Numbered from the stretch's first letter, positions 36,273-46,382 are shown. The stretch: 64,000 nt of DNA from Guptibacillus hwajinpoensis (GCF_001039475.1 NZ_LELK01000001.1:655466-719465); one strand, 5' to 3'. Notes: a model not told the origin generated them from the letters alone. Made by a program: numbers and translations.

Positions 36273-37553
36273 TTATTTGGATACTTTCTTATCTTTCAGC
36301 GAGCCAATAAGCGTTTGCCTTTCATTCCAAGTCATTGGTGGATGTTCATGATTAAGTTGGATCATATCGATCGCTCCGTCAACCGGGCATACAATCGAGC
36401 ATAAATTACACCCTACACAATCTTCTTCTCGAACTTGAAGAATTGCATTGCCAGAAGGATCATTTAACATATCAATGCATTGATGTGATGTATCTTCACA
36501 TGCGATATGACATTTATTGCAATTAATACAAACATCATTGTTAATTCGCGCAACTACCTTGTAATTCAAATCAAGGTTACCCCAATCCGAAAATGTAGGG
36601 ACTGATTTCCCGATAATATCTTGTACTGAGAGGATACCGCGATCATCAAGGTAGGTTGATAGACCATCAATAAGATCTTCCACAATACGAAAGCCATGGT
36701 GCATGGCAGCTGTACAAATTTGAACATTACTCGCACCCATCAGCATAAACTCTATTGCATTCTGCCAGTTTGAAACGCCACCCATCCCAGAAATTGGAAC
36801 ATTGATTCGGCTATTTCTAGCACATTCACTAACCATGTTAAGAGCAATCGGTTTAACGGCTGGTCCACAATAACCTCCATGGGCACCTTTACCACCTACA
36901 TGTGGAATTGGTAACCACGTGTCAATGTCAACACCTGCAAGACTATTAATCGTATTAATCATGCTAACAGCATCCGCTCCGCCCTGAACTGCAGCTTCTG
37001 CAGTAGCGGTAATGTCCGTAATGTTTGGAGTTAGCTTTACAATTACAGGTGTTTCAGCCGCTTCCTTTGCCCAATTCGTTTGTTTCATAACGAGTTCAGG
37101 TACCTGACCTGAAGCTGATCCCATGCCTCTTTCCGCCATTCCGTGTGGACAACCGAAATTCAACTCAAGCCCATCAACGCCCGCTGCTTCCGTCTTTTTC
37201 ACAATTTCATGCCATGCGCCCTGGTTTGGTTCTACCATTAAAGAAGCGACAACAGCATGATTGGGAAATCTTTTTTTTGTTTCGTAGATTTCTTTTAAAT
37301 TCACCTCAAGAGGACGATCTGTAATGAGTTCAATATTGTTAAAGCCTGCGACTCGTTGACCGTTAAAGTGAACAGCTGCATACCTAGATGAAACATTAAG
37401 AATGGGATCACCAAGTGTCTTCCAAACAGCTCCACCCCACCCTGCTTCAAATGCTCGTTGCACCTGGTACCCAGAATTTGTAGGAGGTGCTGATGCTAGC
37501 CAAAACGGATTTGGTGATGTGATGCCCGCAAGATTGGTTCTCAAATCTGCCAT
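36273..37553 (-). CDS. preA: Dihydropyrimidine dehydrogenase (NAD) subunit PreA
   Basis: About 426 aa. A dihydroorotate-dehydrogenase-like FMN barrel (LNFGCPHGMAERGMG near 130, ending near 330) is followed by two 4Fe-4S clusters, CINCNKCHIAC and CVGCNLCSIVC. With PreT it reduces uracil and thymine to their 5,6-dihydro forms. The frame opens at 37559, but AAAGGGG is correctly spaced for ATG 37553. It follows preT by about 22 bp. This is the first committed step of the pathway encoded here. Confidence 0.93.
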   Translation of the reverse strand: MADLRTNLAGITSPNPFWLASAPPTNSGYQVQRAFEAGWGGAVWKTLGDPILNVSSRYAAVHFNGQRVAGFNNIELITDRPLEVNLKEIYETKKRFPNHAVVASLMVEPNQGAWHEIVKKTEAAGVDGLELNFGCPHGMAERGMGSASGQVPELVMKQTNWAKEAAETPVIVKLTPNITDITATAEAAVQGGADAVSMINTINSLAGVDIDTWLPIPHVGGKGAHGGYCGPAVKPIALNMVSECARNSRINVPISGMGGVSNWQNAIEFMLMGASNVQICTAAMHHGFRIVEDLIDGLSTYLDDRGILSVQDIIGKSVPTFSDWGNLDLNYKVVARINNDVCINCNKCHIACEDTSHQCIDMLNDPSGNAILQVREEDCVGCNLCSIVCPVDGAIDMIQLNHEHPPMTWNERQTLIGSLKDKKVSK

Positions 37554-37575
37554 CGTCATTCCCCTTTCGTTCTCA

Positions 37576-38937
37576 TTATGCTGTATACGATTCTTTTAAA
37601 CTTTCATGCATATGATAAGCTGCTGTTTTCCCTTGTTGCGCTGCAGACACGACCATTGCTTCTCCCTGTCCTTTACCAAAAATAACGTCTCCACAGGCGT
37701 ATACTTTTGGATTTGACGTTTCCATCGTTTCATTATTAATGAGAATGACTCCTTCTTTATGAGCAAGCCCCAGTTCCTCGATAAAATGAAGGTGTCTTTT
37801 TTGACCAATCGCTTTAATTACTGCATCACATTCAATAATAAATTCTGAGTCAGGAACTGGTACAGTTCTTCTCCTTTCACCTTGAGCAGCTTTTAACAAC
37901 TGCATTCTAATACACTTAATACCTTCCACCTTTCCTTCTTTATTTGTGAGAATTTCGATAGGCTGAGTTAACCATCTGAATTCTACCCCGTCTTGCTTTG
38001 CAAACTCATATTCAAAATCGTAGGCGGTCATTTCCTGTTCGCTTCTACGATAAAGTATTTTCACATTTTCAGCTCCAAGACGAACAGAACATGTGGCTCC
38101 ATCAATTGCAGTGTTACCCGCACCTACAACGACAACTTTCTTGTCTTTTAATTCAGTTGGAAATGGAGCTGCTTTTGTCTTCTTCACAAGTTCAATTGCA
38201 TCATACACTCCACTTGATTGTTCACCAGGAATGTTTAAGTTCGGTACGCTTGCCATTCCTATAGCTAGGATGACGCGATCATGCATTGAGTATATTTCAT
38301 CAAATGGAATGTCTTCACCAACTTTGACACCTGTTTTAATCGTCACACCAAGATTCTGAACTTGTTCCACTTCCCAAAGAGAGACGGATTTCGGCAAACG
38401 GAAAGATACTATTCCATACGTATCAAGGCCACCTGCCTCAGATTCTGCTTCGTAAATCGTAACGTCATATCCGAGGAGAGCCAGTTCACGAGCAGCAGAT
38501 AAACCTGCTGGTCCCCCACCAACGATTGCTACCTTTTTTCCATTTGGTTGACCTTGTTTAAACAATACTTGATCGTTTTTAATTGCCCAGTCTGTTGCAT
38601 ACCGCTGAAGATTCCCAATTAAAATTGGCTTGGTTGTATGGTTTAATACACACGCGCCCTCACATAGCTCTTCTGTAGGACAAACCCTCGAACAACTAGC
38701 CCCTACAGGATTTGCCGTCATGATGGTTTTGGCTGAACCTTTCATATTTCCAGATGCGATTTTCTTAATAAAAGTAGGGATATCAATACCGGTTGGACAT
38801 GCTGTAATACATGGAGCATCGTAACAATACAAACAGCGTTGAGATTCTTGGAAGGCTTCTTGATTTGTTAGAGATGGGATAACTTCTGTAAAGTTTTTCT
38901 GTAGCTCTTTTTGAATGGATGATTCTAGCGAACTCAT
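37576..38937 (-). CDS. preT: Dihydropyrimidine dehydrogenase (NAD) subunit PreT
   Basis: 453 aa, GltB-small-subunit-like flavoprotein. N-terminal Fe-S cysteines lie in CLYCYDAPCITACP and SCSRVCPTEELCEGAC. FAD is bound by VAIVGGGPAGLSAAREL near 131 and NAD by VVVVGAGNTAIDGA near 270, with a closing ACGDVIFGKGQG. It passes NAD(P)H electrons to PreA. It is the first gene of the preT-preA-hydA operon, lying just behind the beta-ureidopropionase terminator with no room for an obvious separate promoter. Confidence 0.92.
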   Translation of the reverse strand: MSSLESSIQKELQKNFTEVIPSLTNQEAFQESQRCLYCYDAPCITACPTGIDIPTFIKKIASGNMKGSAKTIMTANPVGASCSRVCPTEELCEGACVLNHTTKPILIGNLQRYATDWAIKNDQVLFKQGQPNGKKVAIVGGGPAGLSAARELALLGYDVTIYEAESEAGGLDTYGIVSFRLPKSVSLWEVEQVQNLGVTIKTGVKVGEDIPFDEIYSMHDRVILAIGMASVPNLNIPGEQSSGVYDAIELVKKTKAAPFPTELKDKKVVVVGAGNTAIDGATCSVRLGAENVKILYRRSEQEMTAYDFEYEFAKQDGVEFRWLTQPIEILTNKEGKVEGIKCIRMQLLKAAQGERRRTVPVPDSEFIIECDAVIKAIGQKRHLHFIEELGLAHKEGVILINNETMETSNPKVYACGDVIFGKGQGEAMVVSAAQQGKTAAYHMHESLKESYTA

Positions 38938-38963
38938 GTACGTCCCCCCTATATTTAATATAA

Positions 38964-38988
38964 AAAGCAGGTGTGTTACACCTGCTTT
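38964..38988 (-). terminator. Terminator/attenuator between the ureidopropionase gene and preT
   Basis: AAAGCAGGTGT / ACACCTGCTTT with a GTT loop and TTTTTAT after it on the minus strand. It lies only about 27 bp before the preT start, so partial readthrough may set the ratio of upstream to downstream expression. Confidence 0.85.
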
Positions 38989-38993
38989 GATCT

Positions 38994-39884
38994 TTAAGGT
39001 AATAGTGACGTCATTTCACCGTATGTTTCAGGACGTCGATCACGATAGAACTGCCACGTATCTCTAACTTCCCGTATCATTTTTTTGTTCACTTCTCCAA
39101 TGATTACTTCATCCTGGTCACGAGACCCTGTTGCAACAAAATTCCCTCGAGGATCAACAAGATAGGATTGGCCGTAAAATTCACCCATGTTCCATGGACC
39201 TTCTGTTCCAACACGATTTATTGCGCCAAGATAATAACCATTTGCAACAGCGTGCGCAGGTTGCTCTAGCTTCCACAAATACTCAGAAAGCCCTGCCACT
39301 GTAGCAGAAGGGTTAAACACAATTTCAGCTCCATTCAACCCTAGAAGCCTTGCTCCCTCTGGAAAGTGTCGATCGTAACAAATGTACACACCGACTTTTG
39401 CAAATGCTGTATCAAAGACTGGATAACCCAAGTTTCCGGGTTTGAAATAATACTTCTCCCAAAACCCGTGACCATTATCTCCTACTGCTACGTGTGGGAT
39501 ATGCTGCTTTCTATATTTTCCAAGATAGGAACCATCCGCATCAATTACGGCTGCTGTGTTGTAATATGTTGAAATACCTTCTCTCTCATAAATAGGGAGA
39601 ACAATAACAACACCAAGCTCACGCGCGAGCGCTTGAAACCGAACCGTGGTAGGACCTTCTGGAATTTCCTCTGCTGCGTCATACCACTTCTTATTTTGTT
39701 CTGCACAGAAATAAGGTCCATAGAAAATTTCTTGAAGACAAATAATCTGTGCTCCTTTTTCACTTGCCACTTGAACAAGTTTAATATGCTTCTCAATCGC
39801 TTTTTCTTTATGAACATCAACTGACTCATTACCTTCTACATCATTACTTGCTTGGATCAATCCGATTGTAACTGAATCGGCCAT
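38994..39884 (-). CDS. Beta-ureidopropionase (N-carbamoyl-beta-alanine amidohydrolase)
   Basis: 296 aa, nitrilase-superfamily carbon-nitrogen hydrolase. The catalytic Glu-Lys-Cys triad is in ICLQEIFYGPY, YRKQHIPH and VYICYDRHFPEG. FYGPYFCAEQNKKWY and FWEKYYFKPGNLGYPVF are typical of N-carbamoyl-beta-alanine/N-carbamoylputrescine hydrolases. The frame extends to 39971, but AAGGAGGTTTACAT fixes ATG 39884. It would release beta-alanine, CO2 and ammonia from the dihydropyrimidinase product. First gene of the cluster, with its own terminator. Confidence 0.9.
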   Translation of the reverse strand: MADSVTIGLIQASNDVEGNESVDVHKEKAIEKHIKLVQVASEKGAQIICLQEIFYGPYFCAEQNKKWYDAAEEIPEGPTTVRFQALARELGVVIVLPIYEREGISTYYNTAAVIDADGSYLGKYRKQHIPHVAVGDNGHGFWEKYYFKPGNLGYPVFDTAFAKVGVYICYDRHFPEGARLLGLNGAEIVFNPSATVAGLSEYLWKLEQPAHAVANGYYLGAINRVGTEGPWNMGEFYGQSYLVDPRGNFVATGSRDQDEVIIGEVNKKMIREVRDTWQFYRDRRPETYGEMTSLLP

Positions 39885-39961
39885 ATGTAAACCTCCTTCA
39901 CCACATGTAATTAACTGAATTTTCTTTCTAATAAAAGTGTAGAAGATTGTCTTAAGTCTCG

Positions 39962-39970
39962 CACTATACA
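39962..39970 (-). promoter_or_regulatory. TGTATAGTG motif upstream of the ureidopropionase gene
   Basis: The same nine bases as upstream of mmsA, placed about 78 bp before the start and holding a TATAGT -10-like hexamer with a poor -35 (TTTTAA at 17 bp). Candidate activator-dependent promoter. Confidence 0.35.
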
Positions 39971-40046
39971 AAATGTAAAATAGTTTTAAAAAATATTATT
40001 CATTATGTCGTTTCCAAACGTTCGAATAGATTCTTCGTAATCAAAA

Positions 40047-40075
40047 AAGGAAGCACCTTTAGTAGGTACTTCCTT
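40047..40075 (-). terminator. Terminator of rsbQP
   Basis: AAGGAAG-C-ACCT pairs with AGGT-A-CTTCCTT around a 5-nt loop, followed by TTTTTTGA on the minus strand. Confidence 0.8.
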
Positions 40076-40110
40076 AACTCTCTCATAGGAATAAGCAATT
40101 AATTCATCTC

Positions 40111-41346
40111 TTATTTAACACAAAAGTTCTGCTCTTCTACCCCTTTTAAATCAATTAAAATAAAACATTGATCATCATTGTTGTGATAACCATTCTCCTC
40201 GTCTTTCATTAATTGAACAAGCTTCTGTTTAAGCTCAGTAAGCGTTATGCCTTGGTTATTCTCTAACAAGGAAGTAAGAAGATGAGAATCATATGGATCG
40301 ACTACTCCATCTGTGTAAAGAAGTATTCTTCCACCTTTATTGTATGTTAGCGATCTCCGCTTAAACGTAAGTCCAGGAAAAGAGCCTATTGGAGGGCTTG
40401 TAGAGGTTAATTCCAATTGTTCTCCAGTTGAATTCTGCCATAACCCAGGAGGATGTCCAGCGTTTATGTACTCAATTGTTCTTTGATCAGTATCGATAAA
40501 AAGATAAATAGCTGTGCAATAGTGCCATGTTTCATCGTTTTCTTGGAATAACCTATACAGATGGTTATCTAACTCTTTAAAGATAATATCGGCTCTAAAC
40601 CCATTTAAAATTAACCGTTGAAACAAGGATTGAAGCGACATCGTAATTAATGCTGAAGAAATGCCATGTCCCATAACATCAAGAATAATAATGCCATATT
40701 GATTTGGATTAATATGATAAAACCCATACATGTCACCAGATAGTTCACTAGATGCTTGATAAAAGGCTTCTATTTGTAACCCTTCTGTGAAAATAGGTTT
40801 TGTAAGTGAGGTTTCTTGGATATTTTTTGCTAAGTGCAGTTCCATTTGAGTTTCTAATTTGAATTTCTGATTTTCCTTGTTTAACTCAATTAATTCTTTT
40901 TGTTTCATTTCTAGTTTATGAAGAGCTACTTCGAGTTCTTTATTTGCTTGGCGTTTTTCAGAGAGCGCAGTTTCTGCCTTTTTCTTCGCAATGAGTAATT
41001 CATTCTCATATTCGTTTCGTTTGTGCATTTGAACGAGAACACAATCGATTACTAAACTGTTTTTTCTCTGGATTGCATTAATTAGGACAGGTATATCTTC
41101 ACCATTTGCCGTTTGTAAAGAGATGTACATCTCCTCCACAGGTTTATCTGCTTTTATTAACGGTATAAAGTATAACTGATAAAAAATACGAGCTGGAACT
41201 GTAAGAATATGATTTATATTCTTACCAATTAATACGTCTGTGTCATACTCAAGTACAGTAAGCAATGTTTGGTTAATCGCTAGTATCGTTCCATCTTCTG
41301 ATAGTGTTAGAAATCCGCAAGGTGCATGATTTAATAGATTTTCCAT
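40111..41346 (-). CDS. rsbP: PAS-PP2C phosphatase, RsbP-like
   Basis: 411 aa. A PAS domain (1-115; APCGFLTLSEDGTILAINQT) is joined by a coiled coil (about 115-175, EKRQANKELEVALHKLEMKQ) to a SpoIIE/RsbU-type PP2C phosphatase domain (about 190-400). Metal-binding acidic motifs are SGDMYGF, LDVMGHGISSAL and YTDGVVDPY. In Bacillus, RsbP dephosphorylates RsbV under energy stress to release sigma-B. Its ATG overlaps the RsbQ stop (TAATG), so the pair is co-translated. The rest of the rsb operon is not in the window. Confidence 0.88.
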   Translation of the reverse strand: MENLLNHAPCGFLTLSEDGTILAINQTLLTVLEYDTDVLIGKNINHILTVPARIFYQLYFIPLIKADKPVEEMYISLQTANGEDIPVLINAIQRKNSLVIDCVLVQMHKRNEYENELLIAKKKAETALSEKRQANKELEVALHKLEMKQKELIELNKENQKFKLETQMELHLAKNIQETSLTKPIFTEGLQIEAFYQASSELSGDMYGFYHINPNQYGIIILDVMGHGISSALITMSLQSLFQRLILNGFRADIIFKELDNHLYRLFQENDETWHYCTAIYLFIDTDQRTIEYINAGHPPGLWQNSTGEQLELTSTSPPIGSFPGLTFKRRSLTYNKGGRILLYTDGVVDPYDSHLLTSLLENNQGITLTELKQKLVQLMKDEENGYHNNDDQCFILIDLKGVEEQNFCVK

Positions 41347-42185
41347 TACCTTAAATCACCGATTTGAACTGTATCTTCTATCGATTCATTCAAATACTCT
41401 CTGATTAACTGCGCAGTCTCGTTAGGATAACTCATATGTGGGCAATGCCCTGTTGCCTTCATCTGCTTATACGTACTAGAAGGAAGATGTTGATGAAGAT
41501 ATTCACCTACTGCACTTGGAGCAATAATATCTTCTGCACACTGTAAGATAAGGGAAGGAACAGTTACTTTATGAAGGTCACCCCTCGTATCTGCAAAAAA
41601 AGTAGCTTTAGCGAATTGAAGAGCAATGATCGGATCTGTCGAGCAAAAACGGTCTTCGAGTTCCTTAGATAGTTCTGGTCGTTCTTCATTCCCCATTGCT
41701 GTTGAGGCAAATACATTAGCCCAACCAATATAGTTCTTCTCCATCAAATCGATCAAACCAAGAATTTCTTCTCTCTCAAATCCTCCAAAGTAGTTAGGAG
41801 GTACGTTCATATAACATGGAGAAGGTCCAACCATGATAAGATTCGAAAAGTACTCTGGGTGTTCCATTGATGCCAACATTCCAATTGTACTTCCAACAGA
41901 GTGACCCACAAAAATGGCATCCCTAATATTAAGACTTGCACATATATCTAGCACATCTTGAGAATACCCTTTTAGTGAACTGTATCGTTCTTCGTCATAA
42001 GCACTAATATTAGAATTACCTGATCCTACATAATCAAATAAAACCACTTTAAAATCTTCTTCAAACGTCTTTGCTACTGCATTCCAGACGTTTTGGTCAC
42101 AACCAAGACCTGGAGCAAAGATTAGGGAAGTTGTGCCTTTCCCTTTTACGTTAACATTATTACGTAACAGGATGCTTTTATCCAT
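41346..42185 (-). CDS. rsbQ: Alpha/beta hydrolase RsbQ-like
   Basis: 279 aa. RsbQ activates RsbP and belongs to the same hydrolase group as the plant KAI2/D14 receptors. The triad S96 (VGHSVGST), D219 (CAEDIIAP) and H247 (ATGHCPH) falls at the same numbers as in B. subtilis RsbQ. The start, [17 protein letters not shown], is also family-like. GAGAGGAG precedes the ATG. The likely promoter is at 42337-42364, with R1 copy 3 in the leader. The ligand is unknown. Confidence 0.92.
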   Translation of the reverse strand: MDKSILLRNNVNVKGKGTTSLIFAPGLGCDQNVWNAVAKTFEEDFKVVLFDYVGSGNSNISAYDEERYSSLKGYSQDVLDICASLNIRDAIFVGHSVGSTIGMLASMEHPEYFSNLIMVGPSPCYMNVPPNYFGGFEREEILGLIDLMEKNYIGWANVFASTAMGNEERPELSKELEDRFCSTDPIIALQFAKATFFADTRGDLHKVTVPSLILQCAEDIIAPSAVGEYLHQHLPSSTYKQMKATGHCPHMSYPNETAQLIREYLNESIEDTVQIGDLR

Positions 42186-42220
42186 ACTTTAAGCTCCTCT
42201 CACAATGTTTTAGTCTTACT

Positions 42221-42318
42221 AGGCTTTTTTTCGTATACGCTCTAGGTTGCTCCAGTCACCAAGTGTGGTTATTTTCTAATAGATAGTTTCAAAGCAACAA
42301 TCTATTAGAAAAGAGCCT
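42221..42318 (-). repeat. R1 element, copy 3 (internal deletion)
   Basis: 98 bp with R1 outer ends AGGCTTTTTTTCGTATACG and CTATTAGAAAAGAGCCT. It also has the conserved AAGTGTGG and TTTCAAAGCAACAAT blocks but lacks the GC-rich core hairpin of the other copies. A 3-bp direct repeat, ACT, borders it. It lies between the predicted rsbQ promoter and the rsbQ start, so it would be transcribed as part of the leader. Confidence 0.6.
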
Positions 42319-42336
42319 ACTAATAAAACTAAACTC

Positions 42337-42364
42337 ACTATAATAGTTTTATTTTAACATGCAA
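42337..42364 (-). promoter_or_regulatory. Candidate rsbQP promoter
   Basis: TTGCAT, 16 bp, TATAGT on the minus strand, about 155 bp upstream of rsbQ. The surrounding gap, 42186-42756, holds R1 copies 3 and 4, this promoter, an AT-rich stretch and a weak terminator, and nothing else I can identify. Confidence 0.45.
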
Positions 42365-42552
42365 GCATAATATTTTTCTAATTATTCAGAAAAATAATAA
42401 ATTAAATTTTTTATTAACTATTTAATACTTTCTTACTATAAGTAATTATTCATCTCGCTTTGAACTTTTCCTTTTTAATTGAATACATAAAAGCAAATAT
42501 AAGGCACTAGTGTTGGAAAACTGACTACAATAGTTAAAGTAATTTACGAAAA

Positions 42553-42576
42553 AAAGCTCACCAAATGGCAAGCTTT
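42553..42576 (-). terminator. Weak terminator of the DCC gene
   Basis: AAAGCT / AGCTTT with an interior CC/GG step and mismatches, followed by TTTTTTTCG on the minus strand. It is separated from the DCC stop by R1 copy 4. Confidence 0.4.
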
Positions 42577-42590
42577 GTTTACTATTTATA

Positions 42591-42754
42591 AGGCTCTTTT
42601 CTAAAAGATTGTTGCTTTGAAAGATTTTCGTATATAAAAAGCCACACTTCGCTAATTGGAGCGGAAGGATGCTCACCGCCCGACCCGCGGAAAGCGAGCA
42701 TCCTGAAGCGGAAATTAACCCACGCTTATAGCAACAATGTATTCGAAAAGAGCT
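42591..42754 (-). repeat. R1 element, copy 4 (best preserved)
   Basis: 164 bp. The ends AGGCTCTTTTC..AAAGATTGTTGC and GCAACAATG..GAAAAGAGCT form imperfect terminal inverted repeats of about 24 bp. Inside, AATTGGAGCGGA and GAAGCGGAAATT flank hairpin arms AGGATGCTC / GAGCATCCT. It begins 3 bp after the DCC stop codon, separating the gene from its weak terminator. The reading frame covering it is spurious. Confidence 0.78.
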
Positions 42755-42756
42755 AA

Positions 42757-43161
42757 TTATAAAAACCTACTTCTCTGTTCACGCGTCGGAATCATACACG
42801 CTTCCTGTTTACCAAACCAGCTATATCGTCTCTTTGCAATTGCATCATATAGATTGTCCCTTACCTTGCGTGGAAAGATTCGAAAAAGAAGAAATAACTT
42901 AAAGATCCCACCAAGCTGTTTCACAATATATAGAGCAGCGTCTGATTTGGCTAAAGCATTGCCACCTTGAATGACAATAACACTATCTGGTACATCTACC
43001 ATGCCTACTTCACTCAACAATTTCGAAGCCACTTCAGACTGCAAAGAAGCGAAAGAAAATATTGCTTTCTTATCATACTTAAACATAAACTTCACGAGAC
43101 CATTACAAAGATTGCATACGCCATCAAATAAAATGATATTCGTTTGTTGATCCGTCTTCAT
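42757..43161 (-). CDS. DCC family (DUF393) thiol-disulfide oxidoreductase-like protein
   Basis: 134 aa. The N-terminal FDGVCNLCNGLVKF is the DxxCxxC motif naming the DCC family, a thioredoxin-like fold with a CxxC pair. Members are annotated as thiol-disulfide oxidoreductases, but chemistry is largely unproved. RYSWFGKQEACMIPT near the C-terminus is also family-like. The frame extends to 43221, but GAGGTGAGCAGT fixes ATG 43161. R1 copy 4 lies immediately after the stop. Confidence 0.82.
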   Translation of the reverse strand: MKTDQQTNIILFDGVCNLCNGLVKFMFKYDKKAIFSFASLQSEVASKLLSEVGMVDVPDSVIVIQGGNALAKSDAALYIVKQLGGIFKLFLLFRIFPRKVRDNLYDAIAKRRYSWFGKQEACMIPTREQRSRFL

Positions 43162-43291
43162 ACTGCTCACCTCATTATTTATGCTCACTATTTCACATAC
43201 TGAGTATATCATATATCTCATGTTTATTAAGCTAGATGTGCTATAATTTCCCTGTTCCGTTCAATAAACTATTTAGCAAGGATGTTTGTTT

Positions 43292-44647
43292 ATGTACCCT
43301 ACTCAATCATTGCGAGAAAAAATCAAACTACTTTTTATTATTTTATACCCTATCTTAATTACTCAAGTTGGCCTTTATTCTATGAATTTTGTTGATACTA
43401 TTATGAGTGGGAGAGCTGGCGCAAATGATCTTGCAGGAGTAGCAATTGGCTCAAGTCTCTGGGTTCCAGTCTTCACGGGGCTAAGTGGGATCTTGCTAGC
43501 TATTACGCCAATTGTTTCTCACTATATAGGCGCAAAGCAACAAGAACGAGTGTCCTTTTCAGTCCTACAGGGCATCTATCTTTCCATTGTTCTATCACTA
43601 TTAATTTTAGTTGCAGGAAGTCTTATCATTAATCCAGTTCTACAACTTATGGATCTAAATGATAGCGTTAGGAGCATTGCAAAAGAGTATTTAATAGGGC
43701 TTTCATTCGGAATCATTCCTCTCTTTATCTACTCTGTTCTTAGAAGCTTTTTCGATGCACTTGGAGAAACAAGAACGACAATGCTCATTACACTAATGTC
43801 ACTTCCAATTAACGTTTTATTCAACTATGCTTTGATTTTTGGTAAATTTGGATTTCCTGAACTTGGTGGTGTTGGAGCAGGATATGCTTCCGCCATCACG
43901 TATTGGTTTATCTTATTTATTTCATTATTTGTCGTTCTAAAAGTCCGACCATTCCAAGGTTACGCCATCTTTAAAAAGTTACACCCAATTTCTCTTTCCA
44001 ACTGGAAAGAACAGCTTAAAATTGGCGTTCCAATTGGCTTTTCGATTTTCTTTGAAGTGAGTATCTTCGCAGCTGTAACGCTTTTAATGAGTATGTACAC
44101 AACCGAAACAATCGCAGCTCACCAAGCGGCAATTAATTTCGCATCTCTTCTATACATGATTCCACTCAGTATATCGATGGCTTTAACGATTGCCGTTGGT
44201 TTTGAGGTTGGTGGTGGAAGATTAAAGGATGCAAAGCAGTACAGCTACCTTGGTATTGCCTTTGCTGTAGGAATGGCCTTACTCTCAGCACTTTGCTTAT
44301 TTATTTTTAATGATACTGTCGCTCTCTGGTACACGACTAATGAAACTGTGTTTGAATTAATTAAAGTCTTTCTTATTTATGCAATCTTCTTCCAACTATC
44401 AGATGCCATCGCGGCTCCAATTCAAGGAGCGTTACGAGGTTACAAAGACGTTAATGTAACACTTGTAATGAGTTTAATTTCTTATTGGATTATTGGACTT
44501 CCGTCAGGCTTTTTGCTAGCTAAGTATACAGCATTTGGACCTTATGGCTACTGGGTAGGACTTAGTGCAGGCTTATTTGTTGCAGCAGTCACCCTGTTTA
44601 TCAGACTTCGCCATGTTCAAAAAGCAAAAGTGCTAGTAAGCAAATAA
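43292..44647 (+). CDS. MATE family efflux transporter
   Basis: 451 aa, 12 hydrophobic segments in two halves, as in NorM/YojI-type multidrug and toxin extruders. Motif QVGLYSMNFVDTIMSGRAGANDLAGVAIGSSL is at 25-60 (quoted in part: FVDTIMSGRAGANDLAGV) and its counterpart TIAAHQAAINFASLLYMIPL lies in the second half. AAGGA is 9 nt from ATG 43292; TTG 43286 is the alternative. It resembles Bacillus YojI. Likely exports drugs in exchange for Na+ or H+. Confidence 0.88.
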   Translation: MYPTQSLREKIKLLFIILYPILITQVGLYSMNFVDTIMSGRAGANDLAGVAIGSSLWVPVFTGLSGILLAITPIVSHYIGAKQQERVSFSVLQGIYLSIVLSLLILVAGSLIINPVLQLMDLNDSVRSIAKEYLIGLSFGIIPLFIYSVLRSFFDALGETRTTMLITLMSLPINVLFNYALIFGKFGFPELGGVGAGYASAITYWFILFISLFVVLKVRPFQGYAIFKKLHPISLSNWKEQLKIGVPIGFSIFFEVSIFAAVTLLMSMYTTETIAAHQAAINFASLLYMIPLSISMALTIAVGFEVGGGRLKDAKQYSYLGIAFAVGMALLSALCLFIFNDTVALWYTTNETVFELIKVFLIYAIFFQLSDAIAAPIQGALRGYKDVNVTLVMSLISYWIIGLPSGFLLAKYTAFGPYGYWVGLSAGLFVAAVTLFIRLRHVQKAKVLVSK

Positions 44648-44674
44648 AAGCGGATCCCAGTGGGATCCGCTTTT
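44646..44674. terminator. Bidirectional terminator between the MATE gene and ykpA
   Basis: AAAAGCGGATCCCA / TGGGATCCGCTTTT, a near-perfect palindrome ending in TTTT on both strands, shared by two convergent genes. Confidence 0.9.
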
Positions 44675-44680
44675 ATTGTA

Positions 44681-46300
<1,620 letters not shown>

Positions 46301-46382
46301 TTAGGTCGTATTCCTCCATCTATCGTAATATAGTCAAAATTATAACATGGATAGAGCCGAATAGATATGAACGCCTTAGAAC

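Noticed and set aside
42446-42676. Minus-strand reading frame of 76 aa
   Set aside because: Covers half of R1 copy 4 and AT-rich sequence, with no translation signals.
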